Program-made: the position numbers and the translations under genes
Shown: positions 12,063 through 24,672 of the stretch, in pieces
Layout: each line of letters starts with the position of its first letter
Position numbering within the stretch: the stretch's first letter is position 1
Notes under the pieces: generated by a model
What the model was told of the DNA's origin: nothing
Seen by the model: the letters and a program-made list of their open reading frames with translations, nothing else
The model's database searches: none
Source: Luzula sylvatica
Lineage: Eukaryota > Streptophyta > Magnoliopsida > Poales > Juncaceae
Assembly (NCBI GenBank): GCA_946800325.1
Contig: OX326960.1
Coordinates: 35,369,629 to 35,433,628 of the forward strand
Direction: 5' to 3'
DNA length: 64,000 nucleotides

Positions 12063-14239
12063 AAATAACGTGTTTTTAGATCATTTGTATCGTATCTTTT
12101 AGTACATAACTTTTCACCAAATTTCACAAACACTAAGGAAGTTTGTTTTTCGATTTCAAAACAAGATTTTAACGCTTTGAGGAGTTCAAATAACGTGTTT
12201 TTAGTTCATTTGTATCGTATCTTTTAGTACATAACTTTTCACCAAATTTCACAAACACTAAGGAAGTTTGTTTTTCGAGTCAAAACAAGATTTTAACGCT
12301 TTGAGGAGTTCAAATAACGTGTTTTTAGATCATTTGTATCGTATCTTTTAGTACATAACTTTTCACCAAATTTCACAAACACTAAGGAAGTTTGTTTTTC
12401 GATTCAAAACAAGATTTTAACGCTTTGAGGAGTTCAAATAACGTGTTTTTAGATCATTTGTATCGTATCTTTTACTACATAACTTTTCACCGAATTTGAC
12501 AAACACTAAGAAAGTTTGTTTTTCGATTTCAAAACAAGATTTTAACGCTTTGAGGAGTTCAAATAACGTGTTTTCAGGTCATTTGTATCGTATCTTTTAG
12601 TACATAACTTTTCACCAAATTTCAGAAACACTTAGGAAGTTTGTTTTTCGATTCAAAACAAGATTTTAACGCTTTGAGGAGTTCCAATAACGTGTTTTTA
12701 GATCTTTTGTATCGTATCTTTTAGTACATAACTTTTCACCAAATTTCACAAACACTAGGAAAGTTTGTTTTTCGTTTCAAAACAAGATTTTAACGCTTTG
12801 AGGAGTTCAAATAACGTGTTTTTAGATCATTTGTATCGTATCTTTTACTACATAACTTTTCACCAAATTTGACAAACACTAAGAAAGTTTGTTTTTCGAT
12901 TTCAAAACAAGATTTTAACGCTTTGAGGAGTTCAAATAACGTGTTTTCAGGTCAGTTGTATCGTATCTTTTAGTACATAACTTTTCACCAAATTTCACAA
13001 ACACTAAGGAAGTTTGTTTTTCGATTCAAAACAAGATTTTAACGCTTTGAGGAGTTCAAATAACGTGTTTTTAGATCATTTGTATCGTATCTTTTAGTAC
13101 ATAACTTTTCACCAAATTTCACAAACACTAGGAAAGTTTGTTTTTCGTTTCAAAACAAGATTTTAACGCTTTGAGGAGTTCAAATAACGTGTTTTTAGAT
13201 CATTTGTATCGTATCTTTTAGTACATAACTTTTCACCAAATTTCAGAAACACTAAGGAAGTTTGTTTTTCGATTCATAACAAGATTTTAACGCTTTGAGG
13301 AGTTCAAATAACGTGTTTTCAGATTATTTGTATCGTATCTTTTACTACATAACTTTTCACCAAATTTCAGAAACACTAAGGAAGTTTGTTTTTCTATTCA
13401 AAACAAGATTTTAACGCTTTGAGGAGTTCAAATAACGTGTTTTTAGATCATTTGCATCGTATCTTTTAGTACATAACTTTTCACCAAATTTCACAAACAC
13501 TAAGGAAATTTGTTTTTCGATTCAAAACAAGATTTTAACGCTTTGAGGAGTTCAAATAACGTGTTTTTAGTTCATTTGTATCGTATGTTTTACTACATAA
13601 CTTTTCACCAAATTTCACAAACACTAAGGAAGTTTGTTTTTCGAGTCAAAACAAGATTTTAACGCTTTGAGGAGTTCAAATAACGTGTTTTTAGATCATT
13701 TGTATCGTATCTTTTAGTACATAACGTTTCACCAAATTTCACAAACACTAAGGAAGTTTGTTTTTCGATTCAAAAATTTTTTTAACACTTTGAGGAGTTC
13801 AAATAACGTGTTTTTAGTTCATTTGTATCGTATGTTTTACTACATAACTTTTCACCGAATTTCACAAACACTAAGGAAGTTTGTTTTTCGAGTCAAAACA
13901 AGATTTTAACGCTTTGAGGAGTTCAAATAACGTGTTTTTAGATCATTTGTATCGTATCTTTTAGTACATAACTTTTCACCAAATTTCACAAACACTAAGG
14001 AAGTTTGTTTTTCGATTCAAAACGAAATTTTAACGCTTTGAGGAGTTCAAATAACGTGTTTTTAGTTCATTTGTATCGTATGTTTTACTACATAACTTTT
14101 CACCAAATTTCACAAACACTAAGGAAGTTTGTTTTTCGAGTCAAAACAAGATTTTAACGCTTTGAGGAGTTCAAATAACGTGTTTTTAGTTCATTTGTAT
14201 CGTATGTTTTACTACATAACTTTTCACCAAATTTCACAA

Positions 14240-17200
14240 ACACTAAGGAAGTTTGTTTTTCGAGTCAAAACAAGATTTTAACGCTTTGAGGAGTTCAAAT
14301 AACGTGTTTTTAGATCATTTGTATCGTATCTTTTAGTACATAACTTTTCACCAAATTTCACAAACACTAAGGAAGTTTGTTTTTCGATTCAAAACAAGAT
14401 TTTAACGCTTTGAGGAGTTCAAATAACGTGTTTTTAGATCATTTGTATCGTATCTTTTACTACATAACTTTTCACCAAATTTGACAAACACTAAGAAAGT
14501 TTGTTTTTCGATTTCAAAACAAGATTTTAACGCTTTGAGGAGTTCAAATAACGTGTTTTCAGGTCATTTGTATCGTATCTTTTAGTACATAACTTTTCAC
14601 CAAATTTCAGAAACACTAAGGAAGTTTGTTTTTCGATTCAAAACAAGATTTTAACGCTTTGAGGAGTTCCAATAACGTGTTTTTAGATCATTTGTATCGT
14701 ATCTTTTAGTACATAACTTTTCACCAAATTTCACAAACACTAGGAAAGTTTGTTTTTCGTTTCAAAACAAGATTTTAACGCTTTGAGGAGTTCAAATAAC
14801 GTGTTTTTAGATCATTTGTATCGTATCTTTTACTACATAACTTTTCACCAAATTTGACAAACACTAAGAAAGTTTGTTTTTCGATTTCAAAACAATATTT
14901 TAACGCTTTGAGGAGTTCAAATAACGTGTTTTCAGGTCATTTGTATCGTATCTTTTAGTACATAACTTTTCACCAAATTTCACAAACACTAAGGAAGTTT
15001 GTTTTTCGATTCAAAACAAGATTTTAACGCTTTGAGGAGTTCAAATGACGTGTTTTTAGATCATTTGTATCGTATCTTTTAGTACATAACTTTTCACCAA
15101 ATTTCACAAACACTAGGAAAGTTTGTTTTTCGTTTCAAAACAAGATTTTAACGCTTTGAGGAGTTCAAATAACGTGTTTTTAGATCATTTGTATCGTATC
15201 TTTTACTACATAACATTTCACCAAATTTCACAAACACTAAGAAAGTTTGTTTTTAGATTCAAAACAAGATTTTAACGCTTTGAGGAGTTCAAATAACGTG
15301 TTTTTAGATCATTTGTATCGTATCTTTTACTACATAATTTTTCACCAAATTTCACAAACACTAAGAAAGTTTGTTTTTCGATTCAAAACAAGATTTTAAC
15401 GCTTTGAGGAGTTCAAATAACGTTCTTTTAGATCATTTGTATCGTATCTTTTACTACATAACTTTTCACCAAATTTGACAAACACTAAGAAAGTTTGTTT
15501 TTCGATTTCAAAACAAGATTTGAACGCTTTGAGGAGTTCAAATAACGTGTTTTCAGGTCAATTGTATCGTATCTTTTAGTACATAACTTTTCACCAAATT
15601 TCAGAAACACTAAGGAAGTTTGTTTTTCGATTCAAAACAAGATTTTAACGCTTTGAGGAGTTCCAATAACGTGTTTTTAGATCATTTGTATCGTATCTTT
15701 TAGTACATAACTTTTCACCAAATTTCACAAACACTAGGAAAGTTTGTTTTTCGTTTCAAAACAAGATTTTAACGCTTTGAGGAGTTCAAATAACGTGTTT
15801 TTAGATCATTTGTATCGTATCTTTTACTACATAACTTTTCACCAAATTTGACAAACACTAAGAAAGTTTGTTTTTCGATTTCAAAACAATATTTTAACGC
15901 TTTGAGGAGTTCAAATAACGTGTTTTCAGGTCATTTGTATCGTATCTTTTAGTACATAACTTTTCACCAAATTTCACAAACACTAAGGAAGTTTGTTTTT
16001 CGATTCAAAACAAGATTTTAACGCTTTGAGGAGTTCAAATGACGTGTTTTTAGATCATTTGTATCGTATCTTTTAGTACATAACTTTTCACCAAATTTCA
16101 CAAACACTAGGAAAGTTTGTTTTTCGTTTCAAAACAAGATTTTAACGCTTTGAGGAGTTCAAATAACGTGTTTTTAGATCATTTGTATCGTATCTTTTAG
16201 TACATAACTTTTCACCAAATTTCAGAAACACTAAGGAAGTTTGTTTTTCGATTCAAAACAAGATTTTAACGCTTTGAGCAGTTCAAATAACGTGTTTTCA
16301 GATTATTTGTATCGTATCTTTTACTACATAACTTTTCACCAAATTTCAGAAACACTAAGGAAGTTTGTTTTTCTATTCAAAACAAGATTTTAACGCTTTG
16401 AGGAGTTCAAATAACGTGTTTTTAGATCATTTGCATCGTATCTTTTAGTACATAACTTTTCACCAAATTTCACAAACACTAAGGAAATTTGTTTTTCGAT
16501 TCAAAACAAGATTTTAACGCTTTGAGGAGTTCAAATAACGTGTTTTTAGTTCATTTGTATAGTATGTTTTACTACATAACTTTTCACCAAATTTCACAAA
16601 CACTAAGGAAGTTTGTTTTTCGAGTCAAAACAAGATTTTAACGCTTTGAGGAGTTCAAATAACGTGTTTTTAGATCATTTGTATCGTATCTTTTACTACA
16701 TAACTTTTCACCAAATTTGACAAACACTAAGAAAGTTTGTTTTTCGATTTCAAAACAAGATTTTAACGCTTTGAGGAGTTCAAATAACGTGTTTTCAGGT
16801 CATTTGTATCGTATCTTTTAGTACATAACTTTTCACCAAATTTCACAAACACTAGGAAAGTTTGTTTTTCGTTTCAAAACAAGATTTTAACGCTTTGAGG
16901 AGTTCAAATAACGTGTTTTTAGATCATTTGTATCGTATCTTTTACTACATAACTTTTCACCAAATTTGACAAACACTAAGAAAGTTTGTTTTTCGATTTC
17001 AAAACAATATTTTAACGCTTTGAGGAGTTCAAATAACGTGTTTTCAGGTCATTTGTATCGTATCTTTTAGTACATAACTTTTCACCAAATTTCACAAACA
17101 CTAAGGAAGTTTGTTTTTCGATTCAAAACAAGATTTTAACGCTTTGAGGAGTTCAAATGACGTGTTTTTAGATCATTTGTATCGTATCTTTTAGTACATA

Positions 17201-20200
17201 ACTTTTCACCAAATTTCACAAACACTAGGAAAGTTTGTTTTTCGTTTCAAAACAAGATTTTAACGCTTTGAGGAGTTCAAATAACGTGTTTTTAGATCAT
17301 TTGTATCGTATCTTTTAGTACATAACTTTTCACCAAATTTCAGAAACACTAAGGAAGTTTGTTTTTCGATTCAAAACAAGATTTTAACGCTTTGAGCAGT
17401 TCAAATAACGTGTTTTCAGATTATTTGTATCGTATCTTTTACTACATAACTTTTCACCAAATTTCAGAAACACTAAGGAAGTTTGTTTTTCTATTCAAAA
17501 CAAGATTTTAACGCTTTGAGGAGTTCAAATAACGTGTTTTTAGATCATTTGCATCGTATCTTTTAGTACATAACTTTTCAACAAATTTCACAAACACTAA
17601 GGAAATTTGTTTTTCGATTCAAAACAAGATTTTAACGCTTTGAGGAGTTCAAATAACGTGTTTTTAGTTCATTTGTATCGTATGTTTTACTACATAACTT
17701 TTCACCAAATTTCACAAACACTAAGGAAGTTTGTTTTTCGAGTCAAAACAAGATTTTAACGCTTTGAGGAGTTCAAATAACGTGTTTTTAGATCATTTGT
17801 ATCGTATCTTTTAGTACATAACGTTTCACCAAATTTCACAAACACTAAGGAAGTTTGTTTTTCGATTCAAAAAATTTTTTTAACGCTTTGAGGAGTTCAA
17901 ATAACGTGTTTTTAGTTCATTTGTATCGTATGTTTTACTACATAACTTTTCACCGAATTTCACAAACACTAAGGAAGTTTGTTTTTCGAGTCAAAAAAAG
18001 ATTTTAACGCTTTGAGGAGTTCAAATAACGTGTTTTTAGATCATTTGTATCGTATCTTTTAGTACATAACTTTTCAGCAAATTTCACAAAACACTAAGGA
18101 AGTTTGTTTTTCGATTCAAAACGAAATTTTAATGCTTTGAGGAGTTCAAATAACGTGTTTTTAGATCATTTGTATCGTATCTTTTACTACATAACTTTTC
18201 ACCAAATTTCAGAAACACTAAGGAAGTTTGTTTTTCGATTCAAAACAAGATTTTGACGCTTTGAGGAGTTCAAATAACGTGTTTTTAGATCATTTGTATC
18301 GTATCTTTTAGTACATAACTTTTCAGCAAATTTCACAAACACTAAGGAAGTTTGTTTTTCGATTCAAAATGAAATTTTAACGCTTTGAGGAGTTCAAATA
18401 ACGTGTTTTTAGATCATTTGTATCGTATCTTTTACTACATAACTTTTCACCAAATTTCAGAAACACTAAGGAAGTTTGTTTTTCGATTCAAAACAAGATT
18501 TTAACGCTTTGAGGAGTTCAAATAACGTGTTTTTAGATCATTTGTATCGTATCTTTTAGTACATAACTTTTCACCAAATTTCACAAACACTAAGGAAGTT
18601 TGTTTTTCGATTTCAAAACAATATTTTAACGCTTTGAGGAGTTCAAATAACGTGTTTTTAGTTCATTTGTATCGTATCTTTTAGTACATAACTTTTCACC
18701 AAATTTCACAAACACTAAGGAAGTTTGTTTTTCGATTTCAAAACAATATTTTAACGCTTTGAGGAGTTCAAATAACGTGTTTTTAGATCATTTGTATCGT
18801 ATCTTTTAGTACATAACGTTTCACCAAATTTCACAAACACTAAGGAAGTTTGTTTTTCGATTCAAAAAAAAAATTTAACGCTTTGAGGAGTTCAAATAAC
18901 GTGTTTTTAGTTCATTTGTATCGTATGTTTTACTACATAACTTTTCACCGAATTTCACAAACACTAAGGAAGTTTGTTTTTCGAGTCAAAACAAAATTTT
19001 AACGCTTTGAGGAGTTCAAATAACGTGTTTTTAGATCATTTGTATCGTATCTTTTAGTACATAACTTTTCAGCAAATTTCACAAACACTAAGGAAGTTTG
19101 TTTTTCGATTCAAAACGAAATTTTAACGCTTTGAGGAGTTCAAATAACGTGTTTTTAGATCATTTGTATCGTATCTTTTACTACATAACTTTTCACCAAA
19201 TTTCAGAAACACTAAGGAAGTTTGTTTTTCAATTCAAAACAAGATTTTAACGCTTTGAGGAGTTCAAATAACGTGTTTTTAGATCATTTGTATCGTATCT
19301 TTTAGTACATAACTTTTCACCAAATTTCACAAACACTAAGGAAGTTTGTTTTTCGATTTCAAAACAAGATTTTAACGCTTTGAGGAGTTCAAATAACGTG
19401 TTTTTAGTTCATTTGTATCGTATCTTTTAGTACATAACTTTTCACCAAATTTCACAAACACTAAGGAAGTTTGTTTTTCGAGTCAAAACAAGATTTTAAC
19501 GCTTTGAGGAGTTCAAATAACGTGTTTTTAGATCATTTGTATCGTATCTTTTAGTACATAACTTTTCACCAAATTTCACAAACACTAAGGAAGTTTGTTT
19601 TTCGATTCAAAACAAGATTTTAACGCTTTGAGGAGTTCAAATAACGTGTTTTCAGGTCATTTGTATCGTATCTTTTAGTACATAACTTTTCACCAAATTT
19701 CAGAAACACTTAGGAAGTTTGTTTTTCGATTCAAAACAAGATTTTAACGCTTTGAGGAGTTCCAATAACGTGTTTTTAGATCTTTTGTATCGTATCTTTT
19801 AGTACATAACTTTTCACCAAATTTCACAAACACTAGGAAAGTTTGTTTTTCGTTTCAAAACAAGATTTTAACGCTTTGAGGAGTTCAAATAACGTGTTTT
19901 TAGATCATTTGTATCGTATCTTTTACTACATAACTTTTCACCAAATTTGACAAACACTAAGAAAGTTTGTTTTTCGATTTCAAAACAAGATTTTAACGCT
20001 TTGAGGAGTTCAAATAACGTGTTTTCAGGTCAGTTGTATCGTATCTTTTAGTACATAACTTTTCACCAAATTTCACAAACACTAAGGAAGTTTGTTTTTC
20101 GATTCAAAACAAGATTTTAACGCTTTGAGGAGTTCAAATAACGTGTTTTTAGATCATTTGTATCGTATCTTTTAGTACATAACTTTTCACCAAATTTCAC

Positions 20201-21300
20201 AAACACTAGGAAAGTTTGTTTTTCGTTTCAAAACAAGATTTTAACGCTTTGAGGAGTTCAAATAACGTGTTTTTAGATCATTTGTATCGTATCTTTTAGT
20301 ACATAACTTTTCACCAAATTTCAGAAACACTAAGGAAGTTTGTTTTTCGATTCAAAACAAGATTTTAACGCTTTGAGGAGTTCAAATAACGTGTTTTCAG
20401 ATTATTTGTATCGTATCTTTTACTACATAACTTTTCACCAAATTTCAGAAACACTAAGGAAGTTTGTTTTTCTATTCAAAACAAGATTTTAACGCTTTGA
20501 GGAGTTCAAATAACGTGTTTTTAGATCATTTGCATCGTATCTTTTAGTACATAACTTTTCACCAAATTTCACAAACACTAAGGAAATTTGTTTTTCGATT
20601 CAAAACAAGATTTTAACGCTTTGAGGAGTTCAAATAACGTGTTTTTAGTTCATTTGTATCGTATGTTTTACTACATAACTTTTCACCAAATTTCACAAAC
20701 ACTAAGGAAGTTTGTTTTTCGAGTCAAAACAAGATTTTAACGCTTTGAGGAGTTCAAATAACGTGTTTTTAGATCATTTGTATCGTATCTTTTAGTACAT
20801 AACGTTTCACCAAATTTCACAAACACTAAGGAAGTTTGTTTTTCGATTCAAAAAATTTTTTAACACTTTGAGGAGTTCAAATAACGTGTTTTTAGTTCAT
20901 TTGTATCGTATGTTTTACTACATAACTTTTCACCGAATTTCACAAACACTAAGGAAGTTTGTTTTTCGAGTCAAAACAAGATTTTAACGCTTTGAGGAGT
21001 TCAAATAACGTGTTTTTAGATCATTTGTATCGTATCTTTTAGTACATAACTTTTCACCAAATTTCACAAACACTAAGGAAGTTTGTTTTTCGATTCAAAA
21101 CGAAATTTTAACGCTTTGAGGAGTTCAAATAACGTGTTTTTAGTTCATTTGTATCGTATGTTTTACTACATAACTTTTCACCAAATTTCACAAACACTAA
21201 GGAAGTTTGTTTTTCGAGTCAAAACAAGATTTTAACACTTTGAGGAGTTCAAATAACGTGTTTTTAGATCATTTGTATCGTATCTTTTACTACATAACTT
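14240..21300 (+). repeat. Large repeat block B, shortened copy of block A
   Basis: The first part keeps the 9188-bp offset to block A (to about 18.9 kb). Beyond that the offset is 7078 bp (gttccaataac 12683 and 19761; gatcttttg 12701 and about 19779; poly-A/T about 13772 and 20848). The 2110-bp difference equals the 1986-bp 16-mer plus one 124-bp monomer. Block B holds the 16-mer once and, near 19621, lacks the tttgac monomer that precedes the caggtc monomer elsewhere. It has local changes: an extra A near 18090, and caacaaattt near 17580. Confidence 0.75.
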
Positions 21301-24300
21301 TTCACCAAATTTGACAAACACTAAGAAAGTTTGTTTTTCGATTTCAAAACAAGATTTTAACGATTTGAGGAGTTCAAATAACGTGTTTTCAGGTCATTTA
21401 GATCGTATCTTTTAGTACATAACTTTTCACCAAATTTCAGAAACACTAAGGAAGTTTGTTTTTCGATTCAAAACAAGATTTTAACGCTTTGAGGAGTTCA
21501 AATAACGTGTTTTTAGATCATTTGTATCGTATCGTTTAGTACATAACTTTTCACCAAATTTCACAAACACTAGGAAAGTTTGTTTTTCGTTTCAAAACAA
21601 GATTTTAACGCTTTGAGGAGTTCAAATAACGTGTTTTCAGATTATTTGTATCGTATCTTTTACTACATAACTTTTCACCAAATTTCAGAAACACTAAGGA
21701 AGTTTGTTTTTCTATTCAAAACAAGATTTTAACGCTTTGAGGAGTTCAAATAACGTGTTTTTAGAACATTTGTATCGTATCTTTTAGTACATAACTTTTC
21801 ACCAAATTTCACAAACACTAAGGAAATTTGTTTTTCGATTCAAAACAAGATTTTAACGCTTTGAGGAGTTCAAATAACGTGTTTTTAGTTCATTTGTATC
21901 ATATGTTTTACTACATAACTTTTCACCAAATTTCACAAACACTAAGGAAGTTTGTTTTTCGATTCAAAACGAAATTTTAATGCTTTGAGGAGTTCAAATA
22001 ACGTGTTTTTAGATCATTTGTATCGTATCTTTTACTACATAACTTTTCACCAAATTTCAGAAACACTAAGGAAGTTTGTTTTTCGATTCAAAACAAGATT
22101 TTGACGCTTTGAGGAGTTCAAATAACGTGTTTTTAGATCATTTGTATCGTATCTTTTAGTACATAACTTTTCAGCAAATTTCACAAACACTAAGGAAGTT
22201 TGTTTTTCGATTCAAAATGAAATTTTAACGCTTTGAGGAGTTCAAATAACGTGTTTTTAGATCATTTGTATCGTATCTTTTACTACATAACTTTTCACCA
22301 AATTTCAGAAACACTAAGGAAGTTTGTTTTTCGATTCAAAACAAGATTTTAACGCTTTGAGGAGTTCAAATAACGTGTTTTTAGATCATTTGTATCGTAT
22401 CTTTTAGTACATAACTTTTCACCAAATTTCACAAACACTAGGAAAGTTTGTTTTTCGTTTCAAAACAAGATTTTAACGCTTTGAGGAGTTCAAATAACGT
22501 GTTTTTAGATCATTTGTATCGTATCTTTTAGTACATAACTTTTCACCAAATTTCAGAAACACTAAGGAAGTTTGTTTTTCGATTCAAAACAAGATTTTAA
22601 CGCTTTGAGGAGTTCAAATAACGTGTTTTCAGATTATTTGTATCGTATCTTTTACTACATAACTTTTCACCAAATTTCAGAAACACTAAGGAAGTTTGTT
22701 TTTCTATTCAAAACAAGATTTTAACGCTTTGAGGAGTTCAAATAACGTGTTTTTAGATCATTTGCATCGTATCTTTTAGTACATAACTTTTCACCAAATT
22801 TCACAAACACTAAGGAAATTTGTTTTTCGATTCAAAACAAGATTTTAACGCTTTGAGGAGTTCAAATAACGTGTTTTTAGTTCATTTGTATCGTATGTTT
22901 TACTACATAACTTTTCACCAAATTTCACAAACACTAAGGAAGTTTGTTTTTCGAGTCAAAACAAGATTTTAACGCTTTGAGGAGTTCAAATAACGTGTTT
23001 TTAGATCATTTGTATCGTATCTTTTAGTACATAACGTTTCACCAAATTTCACAAACACTAAGGAAGTTTGTTTTTCGATTCAAAAATTTTTTTAACACTT
23101 TGAGGAGTTCAAATAACGTGTTTTTAGTTCATTTGTATCGTATGTTTTACTACATAACTTTTCACCGAATTTCACAAACACTAAGGAAGTTTGTTTTTCG
23201 AGTCAAAACAAGATTTTAACGCTTTGAGGAGTTCAAATAATGTGTTTTTAGATCATTTGTATCGTATCTTTTAGTACATAACTTTTCACCAAATTTCACA
23301 AACACTAAGGAAGTTTGTTTTTCGATTCAAAACGAAATTTTAACGCTTTGAGGAGTTCAAATAACGTGTTTTTAGTTCATTTGTATCGTATGTTTTACTA
23401 CATAACTTTTCACCAAATTTCACAAACACTAAGGAAGTTTGTTTTTCGAGTCAAAACAAGATTTTAACACTTTGAGGAGTTCAAATAACGTGTTTTTAGA
23501 TCATTTGTATCGTATCTTTTACTACATAACTTTTCACCAAATTTGACAAACACTAAGAAAGTTTGTTTTTCGATTTCAAAACAAGATTTTAACGATTTGA
23601 GGAGTTCAAATAACGTGTTTTCAGGTCATTTAGATCGTATCTTTTAGTACATAACTTTTCACCAAATTTCAGAAACACTAAGGAAGTTTGTTTTTCGATT
23701 CAAAACAAGATTTTAACGCTTTGAGGAGTTCAAATAACGTGTTTTTAGATCATTTGTATCGTATCGTTTAGTACATAACTTTTCACCAAATTTCACAAAC
23801 ACTAGGAAAGTTTGTTTTTCGTTTCAAAACAAGATTTTAACGCTTTGAGGAGTTCAAATAACGTGTTTTCAGATTATTTGTATCGTATCTTTTACTACAT
23901 AACTTTTCACCAAATTTCAGAAACACTAAGGAAGTTTGTTTTTCTATTCAAAACAAGATTTTAACGCTTTGAGGAGTTCAAATAACGTGTTTTTAGAACA
24001 TTTGTATCGTATCTTTTAGTACATAACTTTTCACCAAATTTCACAAACACTAAGGAAATTTGTTTTTCGATTCAAAACAAGATTTTAACGCTTTGAGGAG
24101 TTCAAATAACGTGTTTTTAGTTCATTTGTATCATATGTTTTACTACATAACTTTTCACCAAATTTCACAAACACTAAGGAAGTTTGTTTTTCGATTCAAA
24201 ACGAAATTTTAATGCTTTGAGGAGTTCAAATAACGTGTTTTTAGATCATTTGTATCGTATCTTTTACTACATAACTTTTCACCAAATTTCAGAAACACTA

Positions 24301-24672
24301 AGGAAGTTTGTTTTTCGATTCAAAACAAGATTTTGACGCTTTGAGGAGTTCAAATAACGTGTTTTTAGATCATTTGTATCGTATCTTTTAGTACATAACT
24401 TTTCAGCAAATTTCACAAACACTAAGGAAGTTTGTTTTTCGATTCAAAATGAAATTTTAACGCTTTGAGGAGTTCAAATAACGTGTTTTTAGATCATTTG
24501 TATCGTATCTTTTACTACATAACTTTTCACCAAATTTCAGAAACACTAAGGAAGTTTGTTTTTCGATTCAAAACAAGATTTTAACGCTTTGAGGAGTTCA
24601 AATAACGTGTTTTTAGATCATTTGTATCGTATCTTTTAGTACATAACTTTTCACCAAATTTCACAAACACTA
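20209..24672 (+). repeat. 18-monomer tandem duplication (2232 bp, two copies)
   Basis: Copies are 20209-22440 and 22441-24672. The ctaggaaag marker starts at ggaaag 20209 and 22441. Further pairs at 2232 bp are catttagatcg (21397 and 23629) and gattttgacgc (22102 and 24334); short-tract poly-A/T monomers near 20848 and 23081 are also paired. Register breaks at 22441 against 24673, where ggaaag faces the aggaag of the ordinary sequence. Both copies share otherwise rare variants: gaacattt, atcatatg, cgatttgagg and atcgttta. Confidence 0.85.

Larger units (their letters stand above)
5050..14240 (+). repeat. Large repeat block A (about 9.19 kb)
   Basis: This block recurs in order in the following block. 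Offset 9188 bp is shown by gttccaataac (5480 and 14668), aaatgacg (7970 and about 17158), gagcag (7091 and 16279; 8209 and 17397) and aacgttcttt (6234 and 15422). 9188 bp is 74 monomers plus 12 bp. It contains the second 3603-bp HOR copy (apart from its first 0.7 kb), the 9-mer duplication, both 16-mers, and a tail at 12.1-14.2 kb. The tail is marked by acacttagg (about 12630) followed by gatcttttg (12701). Confidence 0.75.
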
